From Motacilla alba alba (Eukaryota; Chordata; Aves; Passeriformes; Motacillidae), in assembly GCF_015832195.1 (NCBI RefSeq), contig NC_052027.1, positions 7,560,149 through 7,624,148 of the forward strand: a stretch of DNA of 64,000 nucleotides. Direction: 5' to 3'. The position numbers and the translations under genes were made by a program. Each line of letters starts with the position of its first letter. Position 1 is the stretch's first letter. Shown piece after piece: positions 49,901 through 62,345 of the stretch. The notes below the pieces were generated by a model. That model saw only the letters and a list, made by a program, of their open reading frames with translations. It was not told the origin of the DNA and ran no database searches.

Positions 49901-52198
49901 GAAACATGCTCGGCCAGATGGAGGGAGAGGGACAAGAAAACCTCAACGTTTGTAAGTATTCCTAATTTTACATCATATGTATGTGCCTCTGTATTGTGAC
50001 AACCACCTAAAACCAACATGGTAATGGAAATGTTATAAAATGCAAAGAAACTTAAGGTTTCAATTTTGCCTTCTTTTGTTGGATTCCTGCTTGATCCAAC
50101 CACTTTATTCAAAAGCCACAAGAGTTTTTCACTGTGTTTCAGCCAAAAAGTCCATGTTGCCTTAGGGTCCCAGTTGAATGCAAGGCAAATGGAAGGCAGG
50201 AAGAAGCTTTTCAGATAAATTCATAAAACTGTGCTCATGTAAGATGTAAGTAAACCACATCAAGAAAAGAAATGTAAGAATCTGGAATAAAACCCTCACA
50301 TCTTTACTATTATTCTATATAATAACATTAAAAGAGAGATATGATATGAGAATTCTTGACTGAAGTGTTCTATCAATATTTAAGTTAAAGAGAATGATCT
50401 CTTTCAACAACTGCTTTGCAGGAGGAAATTCCTTTACTCTAACCACCAAAAGAACCTTAGAAAAGGCCTTTAATCAGGGCCTTTGAAACAGGAAGGAAAG
50501 CATGATTTTCCTCTTTTTCTTCCTTAATGTTTTGAAAAGGAAACAAGCTATTGAAATATATCAAGTGATTTCCTTTACTTGAAACACCAGCAGACTTCTG
50601 TGCATTGTGTGCAAAACAAAAATAAACGCCTTTTATCCACCCAGATTTTGCTGTGGGTAAGACAGCACAGCGATGGACTGATCATTATGTGGTCAGGGAA
50701 TCACAGCCTGGGGACAAGTCACATCCTACCCAAACAATTAATTTTGGGAATGGAAGAATCCTCTAAGGAGACACTGGTGTGATTATCCATGAGTGGCTGT
50801 TTTATCTGTGAGGAGCAAGACAGGGAGCAGAAAAACCTGATGAGGTGGCCGAAGCACTGTGTGCTTGCAGGGGGTTGGAGTCTTGGAATAGAAAGCAGGT
50901 ACAGAACAAAACCAGAAAGAGATCCCAGTCCAGTTAAATGGCAGCTTGGCTGCAGTGTCAAATTACACAGACATTGAAAAAAACCTTGCAGCCTAACACA
51001 TCCCAGCTTTGCTTTTGCTGGCCTGTTTTGTTATCCAGCAGGAGCGAGGTAATAACTTCTATTTTTGTGGAAAAGCACACCAGTTTTTCAGCTCAGTGTG
51101 TTGTTTTTTATGGCAGAACACTGCAATTTATAAGCAGCAAAACCTAAGGAAAATTCTCTAAATGAAGGACTTTATGGCATGTTATCTTTTAACCCGTTTT
51201 TCACTGTGTTTGGATTTATTTGCCTTCCCAGTTGCAAAGTTAAATGATTCTGAAAGGAGAACAATTAATCCAAAATCCTATTTGTTTTAATCTAACACTG
51301 TCAACTAGTTTTAGGTTTGCAGTCAAGAGAAAAAAAATGTCTGTTAAGCTCTATAGCACTAGCTAATGTCTAAAGACAATCCTCAGAAAAGGTACAAAGA
51401 TGTTTTATCACAGCACTATAGATGGAACAGAGATTTATTATTGTACTGTGCACCATTCCAGCAGATGCCTTTTGAATTACAATGAGATTATTAAAACTTT
51501 ACAAATCATTATTTTAAAACCTGACAAGAGTACTTTGGGAACTGGAGCATCTTGATGTCATTGCTGATGATGCATTACCTGTGGTAAGGCTTCAGGAAAA
51601 TTCCCAAGTAAAAAATTGGTTATAAAAGTATAAAATATATTAATATTTATTTTAGTACCTGCTATAAGTTCAAGGATAATAGGTATATGCATCAGAACAG
51701 CTGAATGATCGTATTTATGCCAGCATTAGAAAGATGTTCATCTGCTGCAAAGTTTAATTAATTTTCATAGATAGTTAATTTTCTGTTTCATTATCAGTTC
51801 CCTAAATTTGAAAGACAAATAATTTATTTACAAATAGAAACTTCAGAGAGGTGTATTTTTAGAGCAAACAGAAGATAAATAACAGAGTGAAGCATCCAGG
51901 CTGCCTTCAAAGTTCTAATATGAATGATAGATTGCAGCAGGTTGTGATTGATAACTTATGCATTCTGGAGCACTGACTGAAAAGAAACAAATTGTTTACT
52001 GTTCACCCCAAACCATTCTCAGGTAACAAATGACTCTGATCTTTACCTATCAAATAATGCCTGTGATGCCCTTAAACATCAGTGAATGAGGAATGTGTGG
52101 GCTCACTGCATCCTTCCAGGGGTGACCTGATCCCTTAAGGACAATATTGCTGCCCCTCTCCCCTTCCCAACAAGTAGAAAGTTTAAGCAGCTACTTAC
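40993..52198 (-). other. PTPRG: PTPRG intron within the carbonic-anhydrase-like domain
   Basis: An 11.2-kb phase 1 intron. It contains a GC-richer patch at 41300-42200, a T16 run at 46067-46082, an alternating TA/TG tract near 44062-44111, another GC-richer patch at 48500-49250 and a long AT-rich block at 51600-52000. No additional exon of the gene is expected between these two exons, and none was seen. Confidence 0.85.
46067..46082. repeat. T16 homopolymer
   Basis: Sixteen consecutive T on the plus strand, just after a TTTAT-rich stretch. A simple repeat in intron. Confidence 0.9.
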
Positions 52199-52265
52199 CA
52201 TGATGTACAACGCCCTTCAACCCATGGATAATGGGATCCAGTGCTGAATTGTCCCTCTGACTGAC
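52199..52265 (-). CDS. PTPRG: PTPRG exon: carbonic-anhydrase-like domain, segment ending in GVVHH
   Basis: This 67-nt exon was found by eye because it is too short to stand out as an open frame. On the minus strand a pyrimidine-leaning tract ends in TGTAG, followed by 22 codons reading VSQRDNSALDPIIHGLKGVV then HH, plus one extra G before a GTAAG donor. The first codon is in phase 0, and the last G joins the AG of the next exon to give Glu. This is a surface and beta-strand segment of the alpha-carbonic-anhydrase fold, known in PTPRG as the contactin-binding extracellular domain. The zinc-ligand region is further upstream and not in the window, so loss of catalytic histidines, which is known for the family, cannot be checked here. 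Confidence 0.93.
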
Positions 52266-55200
52266 CTACATGCAAAGGATACAGGATTGGTTACATCTAC
52301 TCCGGCATTAGGCAGAACAGTTTCAGTTTAATCTTCTAACCAGAGGAAAAAAAAACAAACCATGTTACCTAACAAGCTGCTTAGTTCTCACATTTACAAC
52401 GGATCTCCACCAAATGCCTAAGGTACATGGTGTCACAAAGTAAAGTGAGGAAGGTTAAATAAAAATAAAAAGTCTCCTCTGTATTCTTTAAAACATTAAC
52501 CAATTATCAGCTTTGCAAAGCCTAAAAACACAGAGCTGATTTTTCTCCATCCACTCTTGCTTTCCTAGAGAACTGCTGTGATAAACAGAAGTCATCTCAG
52601 ACCAGTTAATTCCTTACCAACGTGGCCATAAATCTGGTGCTGCCACTGCAGTCAGTGAAGCTGGATCCCTTTCAGCCCTAATGGAGTTTGGCCTTGGCAT
52701 CTCATTGCTATTCATATTTTTAAATTTATTTAATTTACTGTCACTTGGACAAAGGAAAGGCAAAAGAGCTCTGTGAGAGGATCTAGAAAAAAATAATCAA
52801 TTTCTGACAGTGTAATTGCCTGCACGGCCAGAACAAAACCTGCAACATTCCCTCTATCACTCAGAAATTGCCGACGTCCTCCACAACAGTGAGATCCACC
52901 ACCAGAGAGAGGAGAGAAAGGCAGCAGGAAGGATTAACCCTGTTGAGCTCCACAACTTCCAAATTAAACCCATCATTTCAGTCACTTACTTGCACACAGA
53001 CAAGGAATTCACAGCCAATAATGCAATTATTTTTTAACTTTTTGCCTCTTCAGAGGTATTGTAGGAATAACTCACAATTTCTGTGAAGACATTCCACTAT
53101 TTAAGATACTTGCCAGTTTACTTTTGGGAGATAAATACTGCCATGTATCTTAGTCATGGGGTACATTCTTCCTTTTTTTCCCCACCAGTCAGCTTCAGAA
53201 CCTGAGCAGTGTTGATAATTTCTGGATGGACAGCTCCTAATGGGCAACACATCAGATACAAAAGAGCTGCCCTGTATTTTACTGCCTGCTGATGACCTCA
53301 ATGTCATGAGGAAAAACAGAATTTAATCACATTATGGCTGTGTATTAATCTATTTGGAAAGGAGTGGAGACAAAAGAAGAAAACCCTGAGAAAGGACCAT
53401 GTGACCAGCAGGGAACACACTGATCTATGGAGGGCAGAACCAGCTTGGAGCTGCTCTTAGGAGGAGGACATCATTGACCACAGCACATCCAAAAAATGTG
53501 CGGAAAAAATATCACAAATTTTAATAGCCTGACAAGAAAATTGGAATCCACTGCCCAAGTTTCACAAGCACAAGTGCCTCTCATCTTGTCCTTCCTCCCC
53601 ATAACTAATTAGGATTCTTAGAAACCTCATTATCTTCTCAGCCAACTGCATTGAGATAAACCAAAACAAACCACTTTTCTATTTCTGTTCATCTGCCCTA
53701 TGAACTACTCTGCTGTGTTCAGGACACATTCTCATGCACTTCTCCAGAGACAAAATGGTTTGGTGTTGTAAATGGAAATTGAAAATCCTCTCCTCATCAC
53801 AGTACTCCAGAACTTGCAATGATCATCTAGGGCAAGAAATGCAATAAAACTATCAAAGCAGCAAAAGCAGCTTTGAAATATATACAGCTCAGATGTTACT
53901 GGACATAACACCATTACCCTGAAGGCTGCAAGCTCTTTGAAGCATGAACTTTTATATGCCCAAAGGGGTGCTCTGTACACTTTGGATCCAGTATAAATAA
54001 TAATCACAGGACAGTGGACCCAATTACCCACTTTGTAGGTTCTGCCTGACATCTGACAAATCAAAAAGAAACACTAAGAATACAGGGCCTGTTGTGTGAC
54101 ACATTCCTGCATCTTTTCCATTTATCCAGGTTTTCTCCAATCATGGGCACCATTGAAAAAAAATCATTAAAATGCTACTAGCATTTAAAGACAAGAACAT
54201 AAGAAAATATTGCTCTGGACTTAAACAATGTTTTATTTATTGCTGCCTAACTATAAGTGGTAAAGAGTTTTATTCTGTTTACTTTGGTTTTATTTCTGGT
54301 GACAGCTGCAATCAGTTTGAAAAAAGCAAATAGACAGAAAGGATCATAAAGGTTAGAACTCTTCCTTTTGGGATTTTGTGTCAAAGTAGATCAATCCTTA
54401 ACCTCAGCCCTGGCAGCGCCCCTTTAATCTGAGGTGCTGTGGCTGTATAGATCCAGCCATGCAGCCTCTTTGATAGCAATTCTGCAAATGTGCTGTGTTC
54501 TTCAACAGCACAAAGCCAACAGGCACAGGATTTCTAAGGAGGCTGCAAGGCAAATGCTCCATGCATCTGTAATCTTGTTTTCTCCAGGGGTACAGGGAGT
54601 GGGATCTCATGTTTCTTTAAAAATCATATTCAAACAAGTACCTCTTGCAGAGATGTCAGTTCAGACCTGCATGGGATATAGCTTGATTTTCCTTCCAGAT
54701 GCTTTCCTCCCTCTTACCTGACATTCACACACAGTTCTCTCATACCTCAGTACAACTGTTTCAGGACCTTGGCAAGACCATTAGAAAAGTGACCAAAAGG
54801 TTTCTCATTTTGTAGAAGGTTTCAGACTGCAGAACAGAAGTTTTCTTACATCTTTTTCTTCTTCAAATTTTTAAACAACCCAAAAAACCCACTGTGAATT
54901 TCATTTCTCTCTCTCTTTTTTTCCCCCACTTCTTTGTATCCTTTTTCTGCCTGTGTTCACACAGGAAATCAGGTTTCTGAAATCCAAAATGTCAAGTTCC
55001 ATCCTCATTGCTGCACATCTCTGGTTTAACTGGCCTGCAGCTACCACACTGGTTGAGATCAGAGATTCACCCATACAAGAATCTTGTCTCTGATAACAGC
55101 TGATACTTAAAAGAAAGAAAGGAAAGAACAAAAAATTTTAAAAAAAGCAGAAGGGAAAAAATCTCCAGAATAAGAAGTGTCCTCCTGACCTGCTTTATGA

Positions 55201-58200
55201 TTCCATGTCATGAAGCTTGAGCTTATATCCTCCTACAAACAGTTTTTAATTTTCTTTGTTATGAAAGTTAATGTCTTTGTTATATATGTGTTCCAGACGT
55301 GTTTTTTTATGATCTTATTAACATAACCTGAAGGACAACAGCAATGAATTATTCAGATTGATCTTACATTCCACATTTCTGCTGGTACCTTAGAGAAAGA
55401 TCACACATCTGTAACTGGGTTTTGGCACTCTGGCTTCACCCAACACACACCTGCTTAAGCTGGGCAAGCATTTTCCTGCGAGTGAAAACCTGTGAGTCCC
55501 CCCCACTCCTTCAAGAACTAACCAAAAGAAACACCAAGAATGACAGATTTCTTAAGCCACAGGAATTCCAGGCACAAACACAAGCCTACAATGCTGCAGA
55601 GTGAGTATTAACAGACAGATGGAAAAGCATCCTGAAATTGCCCTAAAATACCCGCAGTACCACTACTACAAATGTTGCTTTCTGTACAAGATGTTTTTGC
55701 TCAAAACTGACTAACACTCTATAGGTCTGCAGTAAACAGATGAAATAATGCTTGCGTGCATCATTTATAATTGAAAAATGCCTGTAATCCTCTTCAGCAG
55801 AAATAAATAGGTAACTGTCATGCTAAGCACAATGGAAAAACAAACACAGAGATAGCATTAAGCAGTTTCCTGTGCTAACAGAGCTCTCACCATAGGGTAA
55901 ATATGGGATGAACATGACATGAAGAAGCAAAATCTCTTGTTTATTGTACCCTTTGGGTGACTTCAATACCTGGTGCACATGCCATTCTGAACAGAAAGAA
56001 TGGCTTGATGTCAATGCAATGAACAAGACAAATATTTGCAATATGGGAAAAGGCAAGGCACAAGCGACCCCATTCTGCAGTCATAAACCAGACATGTTCT
56101 TCACATGAAGTCATGGTGAAAATCTTACTCTAGACAGGTTAGATTTACTTACAGCTACTGCATCTGATGCAGGGACTGGGAAATTATTCCTTGTTTAGTG
56201 AACAAGGCTGATCAGCCATGAATTCCATTGACAGCAGGGTTAACATCTCTGAGCAGCACAATGTGTTGACCCTGTGCTTCGAAGTGCTGCTTCTACAGCT
56301 GTACCCTTGAGGGCAGGCCAGGGAGCTCAGCCCCTTTCTAGAATAACATTAAAACTCCAAAGAGGACGATTTCAGTGACTGAGCAGAGCAGGAATGTGAG
56401 CAGAGGACACCAGAGCACCTCAGCCAGGCTGACCATGCTAGTTCAGCCACCAAGCCACAGCATGTGAAAACAGACTTTACTGGGCAAGGTACCAGCCCTG
56501 TGCTGCAGCTGTACTGAGCTCAGCATGTCCTCATGAGTTAAAAACTACCAACCTGTTCTCATTTTCTATCACTCATTGTACAGCAGCCAAAGCTCTCTGT
56601 TCATCTGATTATTTTATAGGACAAACTCAGAACCTCCTGAAGACCCTGATTTATCAAAACTCAGCAGACTCGTAAAGTGCTAAAATTTATGCCACATGCT
56701 GTATAATTAAAGCCATATGCTAAAGTCATGTAAGTAATCCATGACCTGTCTTTCTGCTGGAAACAGTTCTATAAAGCTGCAAAAAAGATCTCAGGCAAAT
56801 GTACTGATCTCACCATGCTTATTTTAGAAACATCAACAAATAAAAACAGGGAAACCCCCAAATACACACTGAGGCAGTTAGAGAGGCCACACAGCAACAT
56901 CAGACCTTAACTCTAAGACCCCCATCCAAAGGACCAGACACTCCCATTGCCCAAAGCTCCAGCCTCTCTGAAACCCAGATTAACCTTCCACCAACCAAGG
57001 AGGTCTGGAGGGAGCAACACAAAGCTCTCTAATGACCACTGGTACCAGCTACCTTGTGAGAAGTGGGTGAATATTAATCATTTGAACAGATCAGGAGTAT
57101 GGAATACACTTTCCTTTTAAAATATATTGGAAGAAAAGGGTGTGGAGAAAAAAGAACTGAAGAAAACTCACCTATATGGGTTGATACAAAATACAAATTT
57201 CTCTTTCATTTCCACCTTAAAAAATATCTGGCATTTAGACATTAAACTGTCATAAATTTGCAGCAACTGCTTTCAAGCTCATTAAATGGGCTCACAGACA
57301 GTATTGCAAAGCATCTCAAAGTGAAGGAGAATGCCACAGTCGGCTATATTGAAAGGTGAAATGACATGCATTTTGTGCAAGGCAGAGGAAAATGAATGGC
57401 AACAATTTTGTGATACAGTACCTGAGCCTTTCCCCTCTGAATAGTGATATAATTTACTTTTCTCTCCCACTGCAACATTTGGCCCTTGACTTGGAAACTA
57501 AATCTTCCATCTATCAAGCCTTACCCATCTGCTAAGTAAAATGGCCAAGAAAATCTGCATGCCTTGAATTCGATATAGCCAGCTGCTCCCAGAGTGCTGA
57601 GCATTAACATCCAGAGACCATCCTCTCATGCTGCAAAGGACTCTGGCTGCCAAGGATGAATGACTACATACTTAACCGTGGCAGCTGAAGCCAGTGACAA
57701 TGGCTGACACAGAAAGATGCCAATGTGTCAAACTCTACTTTCAATTACAACACTGAAAGTCAGGGGTAATATTCCCCCAACTGTGTGCCTTCAGCTCCCA
57801 TACAGCCTGCAGTTAAGATATACGACTCAGCAGCCAAAAACCTAAGCTCCAAGCACTCTGTACAAACAACTAAGAAGAAAAAGAAAACTATTATGAATTA
57901 ACCAGGTTGCAGAGATTAAATTGTCCTGTAGGGTTTCAGGACAATCAACGTGGTTAAACAATTTATTCTTCTATCAGCGCAGTGATGTTGGACAGATGCC
58001 AGTCCCCAATCTCTGTGGGAAAGGACCTGATTTTCAGTTGGTTAGAACAGAAATTAGAAGAATACCATTAATGTGAACACTGTGCCACACAATACGTATT
58101 TTAACATCAGAGCAACAGGATTTAAAGAATCCAAGATAATCACCATCAAAAGAAACATTTTTTCTCACTAAAGGGAAAGCTCTAGGGATATTGCTTTTGA

Positions 58201-61146
58201 AACTCTTCAAATCCATGTCTTCAGGGCCAAATAATTTCAGGGCTAGCTATCAGCTTGGGCAGCCCTACTCCTAATCCTTCTGAACAACGATGCTTTAACC
58301 TGCATCAGCCTGCAGCACTTGGAAAGGATCCTGGCTTTGTGGTCCACACCCTTCTGCTCTGCACTAACTCCATTGTCCCACCTCTTGCTTCTCTCCCTTT
58401 TGAAGTCCACTTTGTAAAATATGATTGTGGATAAATATCTAGTTTCTTAAACATTACTGAATAAAAGGAAGTGAAAGATTTCAGCCAGACCCGGAATGCG
58501 GATGAACAGATATGAAAAGTTTACATGTGCTTTGCTTTGAAATAAAGCAGGAAATATTTATCTGGAGCTTTCCAGGAGAGCTGATGGGTGAGAAGGGATA
58601 CTGGTTGACACAATAGCACACTGAGCTATCTATGAAGCCAAGAAAATGCCTACAGAGCTCCCGACATAATGATAAGCTAGATTTGGTGCTCTTAAGTTTT
58701 TCACCTTCACAAGCACCAAATGATCCAAGAATGATATATTTCTGCTCCTCCACAGATGATATTTTCTTCCATCTCCCCCATAGAAGCTATAATTGCACAT
58801 CTCCCATATGAGCTGATGCAAAAGGACAAATCTGGCCAAAAGCCTGCAGCCTGACAGAGGTGAGCAGGGAGACAGAAGGCATTTGCTGTGTAATGAATGG
58901 ACTGCCCAAAGTAAGTATCCTGCAGAATATATTTGTAAGAGAAAACAAGAAATGGAAACAGCCCGCTTAATACTTCAATTCTCTACTCATGTGTAAAATC
59001 AGAGAGAATAACAGGTACACAGGCAAGATATGACACTGAACCTTAAGGTGGCACACACACTATTTCACACAGATGCTACCATGACCTTTCATTTTTCAAA
59101 AAAATGTGCATTAGAGCTGATTTTGTCTTTGCCTACGGCAACTGGTTTCAGGTTTAGAGATTTGAAGGCAAACTCTGTTGAGTTAAATTTGGGTTTTGGC
59201 CTTCAGGTATTAATAATCCTGCTATGAATGAAAATATTCTGAAGTCATAGAGGTGCATATGCTAGAGGAAGGGGTGTTCCTAAATGTCTCATTCACTATG
59301 TTGTTTCAAGAGAAGAGAAAAAAAAAAAGTTAATGAGTCTTCCAATGATTATTTTAAATAGAGTAATGGGTGTGCATTGATCCTTCTAGCTAATTCCACT
59401 TTGAATAATACATCATTCTGACTGAAAGCTTGCTAGTGATGTATGAACTTCATATTTCACTACAGCATTGGAGGATATCTACTAGCGGGGTATATTAACT
59501 AGCAGTGCCAAAGAGGAAGCTGCACTTTTTCCTTTACTTTTTCTGAAGTCCACAATGGTTTTAAAAGCTATTGAACTGACTTTGGGGTCAGGTGTTCTGG
59601 CTGTCACTCATCTTTGGTTGAGTGCAATGAAGCTGTTTGCAACCACTGCTCCTCACAGCCTTTAACTCAGCCCCTGTAACACTTTGTACCTGCTGCCTCT
59701 GCACCTGAGTTGCAGACATTCTGGGACTAGGATGGGACAAAGTAGGTTATAGATCAGCAACTTCCCCTTTCATTATGTCCAGTAGGGATGCTTGAAAACC
59801 CGAGGAGCATAAACAGTCACTTTTACACCACAGGTTGGCTGAAATAGCAGTGTCACAAAAATAGCAAAGCATTGGCTACCACAGAAGAACATTGAACAGC
59901 ATCTGTGTGTTGATGCAACGTCCTGACACAAGAGACTGTCTCAAAATAAAAAAGCAAGACCATGAAACTCCGAGGAAGAGTTAAGTCTTCTTAATAACTC
60001 AGCTCAGAGTGCCCTGTGTTTGTGCACACTGAGTTCCTTTGTTAGCAGAGAGGAGCATTGATCGTGCATTGTAACCTGCTGGCAGTGGCTGACTGGAGCA
60101 CCAGGCTCAGGAAAACTCTGCAGCTCCCTCTCCACAGCATTTCCTCCATTCACTATCACAAGATTTGCAACCTGCAGCATGCTGAAAAACAACAATGTAT
60201 TTTCCTTTCTTTTTGCAAGGCACTCTTTTGCTCAAACTTTGACTTATTCCATTGCTAAATTAATTAATTTCCCCAAAGCATTCTTGCACAAATGCAGCTA
60301 ATTTACTGCAAGTGAATAGCACATTCAATTAACAAATTACTGAATGATCTAAATACACATACATCTAAGGAAAAACAAAAGATATGTTCAGCCCAAAAGC
60401 ACAATCTGATTAGAGCAATAGAATATCTCAGATACAAAGTTCTGTAAAAGACAAAAATGTAATTGCAACACAGAGGAGAGGCAGCTTCAGTGGCAGCTTC
60501 TCAAAGCTGGGAAAGCTTGATTGATAGACTGTACCATCTGCAGCTGCGCAAAAAAGGGCTACACTAGCTGCAAGTTTATTTAAAGCAATTTCAGTGCACT
60601 GAGCCTACTTGTTCTCCTTTGAGAAAATAATATGATTTCTTCATAGAGCATGTAGTCTATTTATTTAAGCAGCAGTGTGCAAGATCTCTCAATCCTACCA
60701 GCAGTTCAGCTGGAAAAATGACACACCAGGGGGTAACATTTTATCAGGATGGAGGCTATTTTATAAAAACTGCCATCAGGTATAAACTGTTCTCATCCTC
60801 TGAGTTAAAAAAAAATAAAAAAAGGGGCCAGAAAAAAAAAAAGAGTTGGGTCTCTTTTAAGAGTTTTCTCAATTTGCTCAATTTACAGTTTTTAGATAAA
60901 AATAACAATTTTAACCTAAGTAGGGAGGAAAATGAAATGGTGTAATGAAAAAATATAACAAGCACTACAGCCAGATCATCTTACAACACCCACTCCTTGA
61001 TGTACAGCTTCACACATTTGGAGAGGCTAAACTCAAAACTGTGAAACCACAAATGGAAGTTAGCACTCATTTTCTTCTGCTCCTGGCTTGAATTTGGTAC
61101 AAAATTGTGCAAGTGAGAAAAAAAGTATCTTCAGCTTTTTTTTTGC

Positions 61147-61161
61147 TTTTTTTTTTTTTTT
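61147..61161. repeat. T15 homopolymer
   Basis: Fifteen T follow a shorter T9 run separated by gc. A simple repeat in intron. Confidence 0.9.
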
Positions 61162-62119
61162 AATGAAAATAAAGCAATGAAGTCTGTTGGCTAAACAGGA
61201 AAATTTCCTGGGCAAAATGCAAAGGCTTAAAAGGAACAGTTCAGATGGACATCTGGAACTCCAGCATTTTGCAGGGGTTTAATTTAATTGCTCCAGCTAA
61301 GCTTGCCTAGGATGCAGCAGAGATTTCCAGCCTTTTCCTCTTTTCTAGCCAACACAAAGGATTTTGGTGACAGAGGTCACATCAATCTCTCCTTTAAAAT
61401 AAGGAAAAGGAATCGTCTCAGCTTCCTAACATCTTTCATTCACTCTACAAGAAAAGTCCTGTCTCTTTCTCTCCCAGCACAGCCCTGGGCTCCCTCCAGC
61501 CAGGCAGTACAGATGACTCAAGCCAGCATCTGTGAGTCAGAAACACAGAGGATGCAGAAATGTCAATTAAGTTACACAGTCACTTCCCTAATGACAACCA
61601 CACCTCAGTTCACAATTAAATTAGAAATCCAGTGAAAACAAATTATTGTAGGGCAGATTTTTTTTTCTCCTTAATCTTATGCTTTGAAAATCAAATTCCA
61701 GCACAGTTTGTTTGCCGCTCCTTTTACCACATTTCTAAGGATGTTTGTGTAATCTGGCCTCCCAAAACTGCAGCAGCCAATTTTTGCTACACCAAATTCC
61801 CCATTTCTAATGCAGCAGCCATGGGCTGGGAGGGTTCTCAGGCTTCCAGGCATCTTTGTGGTACAAGAATCTAATGTTAAACCAGTGCTTTTCATTAATA
61901 CTTTCAGCACAAAAGGACAACTACAATAGTCTTATATTTGTCATTTTCTTTCAAGCAAGTTCTTCCATCTTATCTTTTTGTAAATGTCCAGTGTCATATA
62001 GTTCTTGCAGGTGTGTGCAGCTTTGCAAAATGCTATGAACTTGCACAGTTTGGTGCTCATAGTACCTAAGGCAGAAAGCACCTACTAATCCTCAGAATTT
62101 CCTCACTACTGACTCCACC

Positions 62120-62345
62120 ATCATATCTAAGTTGCCTCCCTCTTCCATCACACACCTGCCACATCCTCCCCACTGTCTCTTTCCACCCAGTGAGCTGTTT
62201 CTGTCTCCTCAAATGTTACAGCATCCTCCCCTCCCAAACTGTTCCACATACCCCCTTGAACATCCTTCCTCAGCTCTCCCACCTTCTCCTCTCCACCTCC
62301 TGCCTCTCCAAGGAAGTTCCTCTGCTCTCCCACCCCTGAGATGCT
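62120..62345. repeat. Pyrimidine-rich, low-complexity stretch
   Basis: A strand-asymmetric C/T-dominated segment rich in ctcc, ccttc and cctctcc words, with few G residues. It produces the Pro/Ser/Leu-rich open frame in this area, which I do not regard as a gene. The PTPRG transcript across it is purine rich. Confidence 0.7.

Larger units (their letters stand above)
9192..52265 (-). other. PTPRG: PTPRG gene body (partial): eight coding exons of the receptor ectodomain and membrane anchor
   Basis: Eight minus-strand segments, each bounded by AG acceptors and GT donors, join into one reading frame of about 563 residues without a frame break. Exon lengths are 67, 158, 193, 185, 109, 50, 796 and 133 nt. 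Introns alternate between phases 1 and 0 until the last one, after the transmembrane exon, which is phase 2. The domain order (end of an alpha-carbonic-anhydrase fold, FN3, long acidic and Ser-rich spacer, transmembrane helix) is that of the type V receptor phosphatases PTPRG and PTPRZ1. The wording, for example [19 protein letters not shown] and [13 protein letters not shown], matches PTPRG as I remember it and not PTPRZ1. The family protein is about 1,440 residues, so this is roughly its middle 40 percent. It is a cell-surface receptor with ligands such as contactins and cytoplasmic tyrosine phosphatase domains, which lie outside this window. Confidence 0.97.

Noticed and set aside
57520..57580. 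Minus-strand segment reading GMQIF followed by a GTAAGG donor, reminiscent of the missing carbonic-anhydrase exon (EMQIFFYN)
   Set aside because: Residues on both sides do not follow PTPRG, the expected NPDD block is absent, and a five-residue match is within chance.
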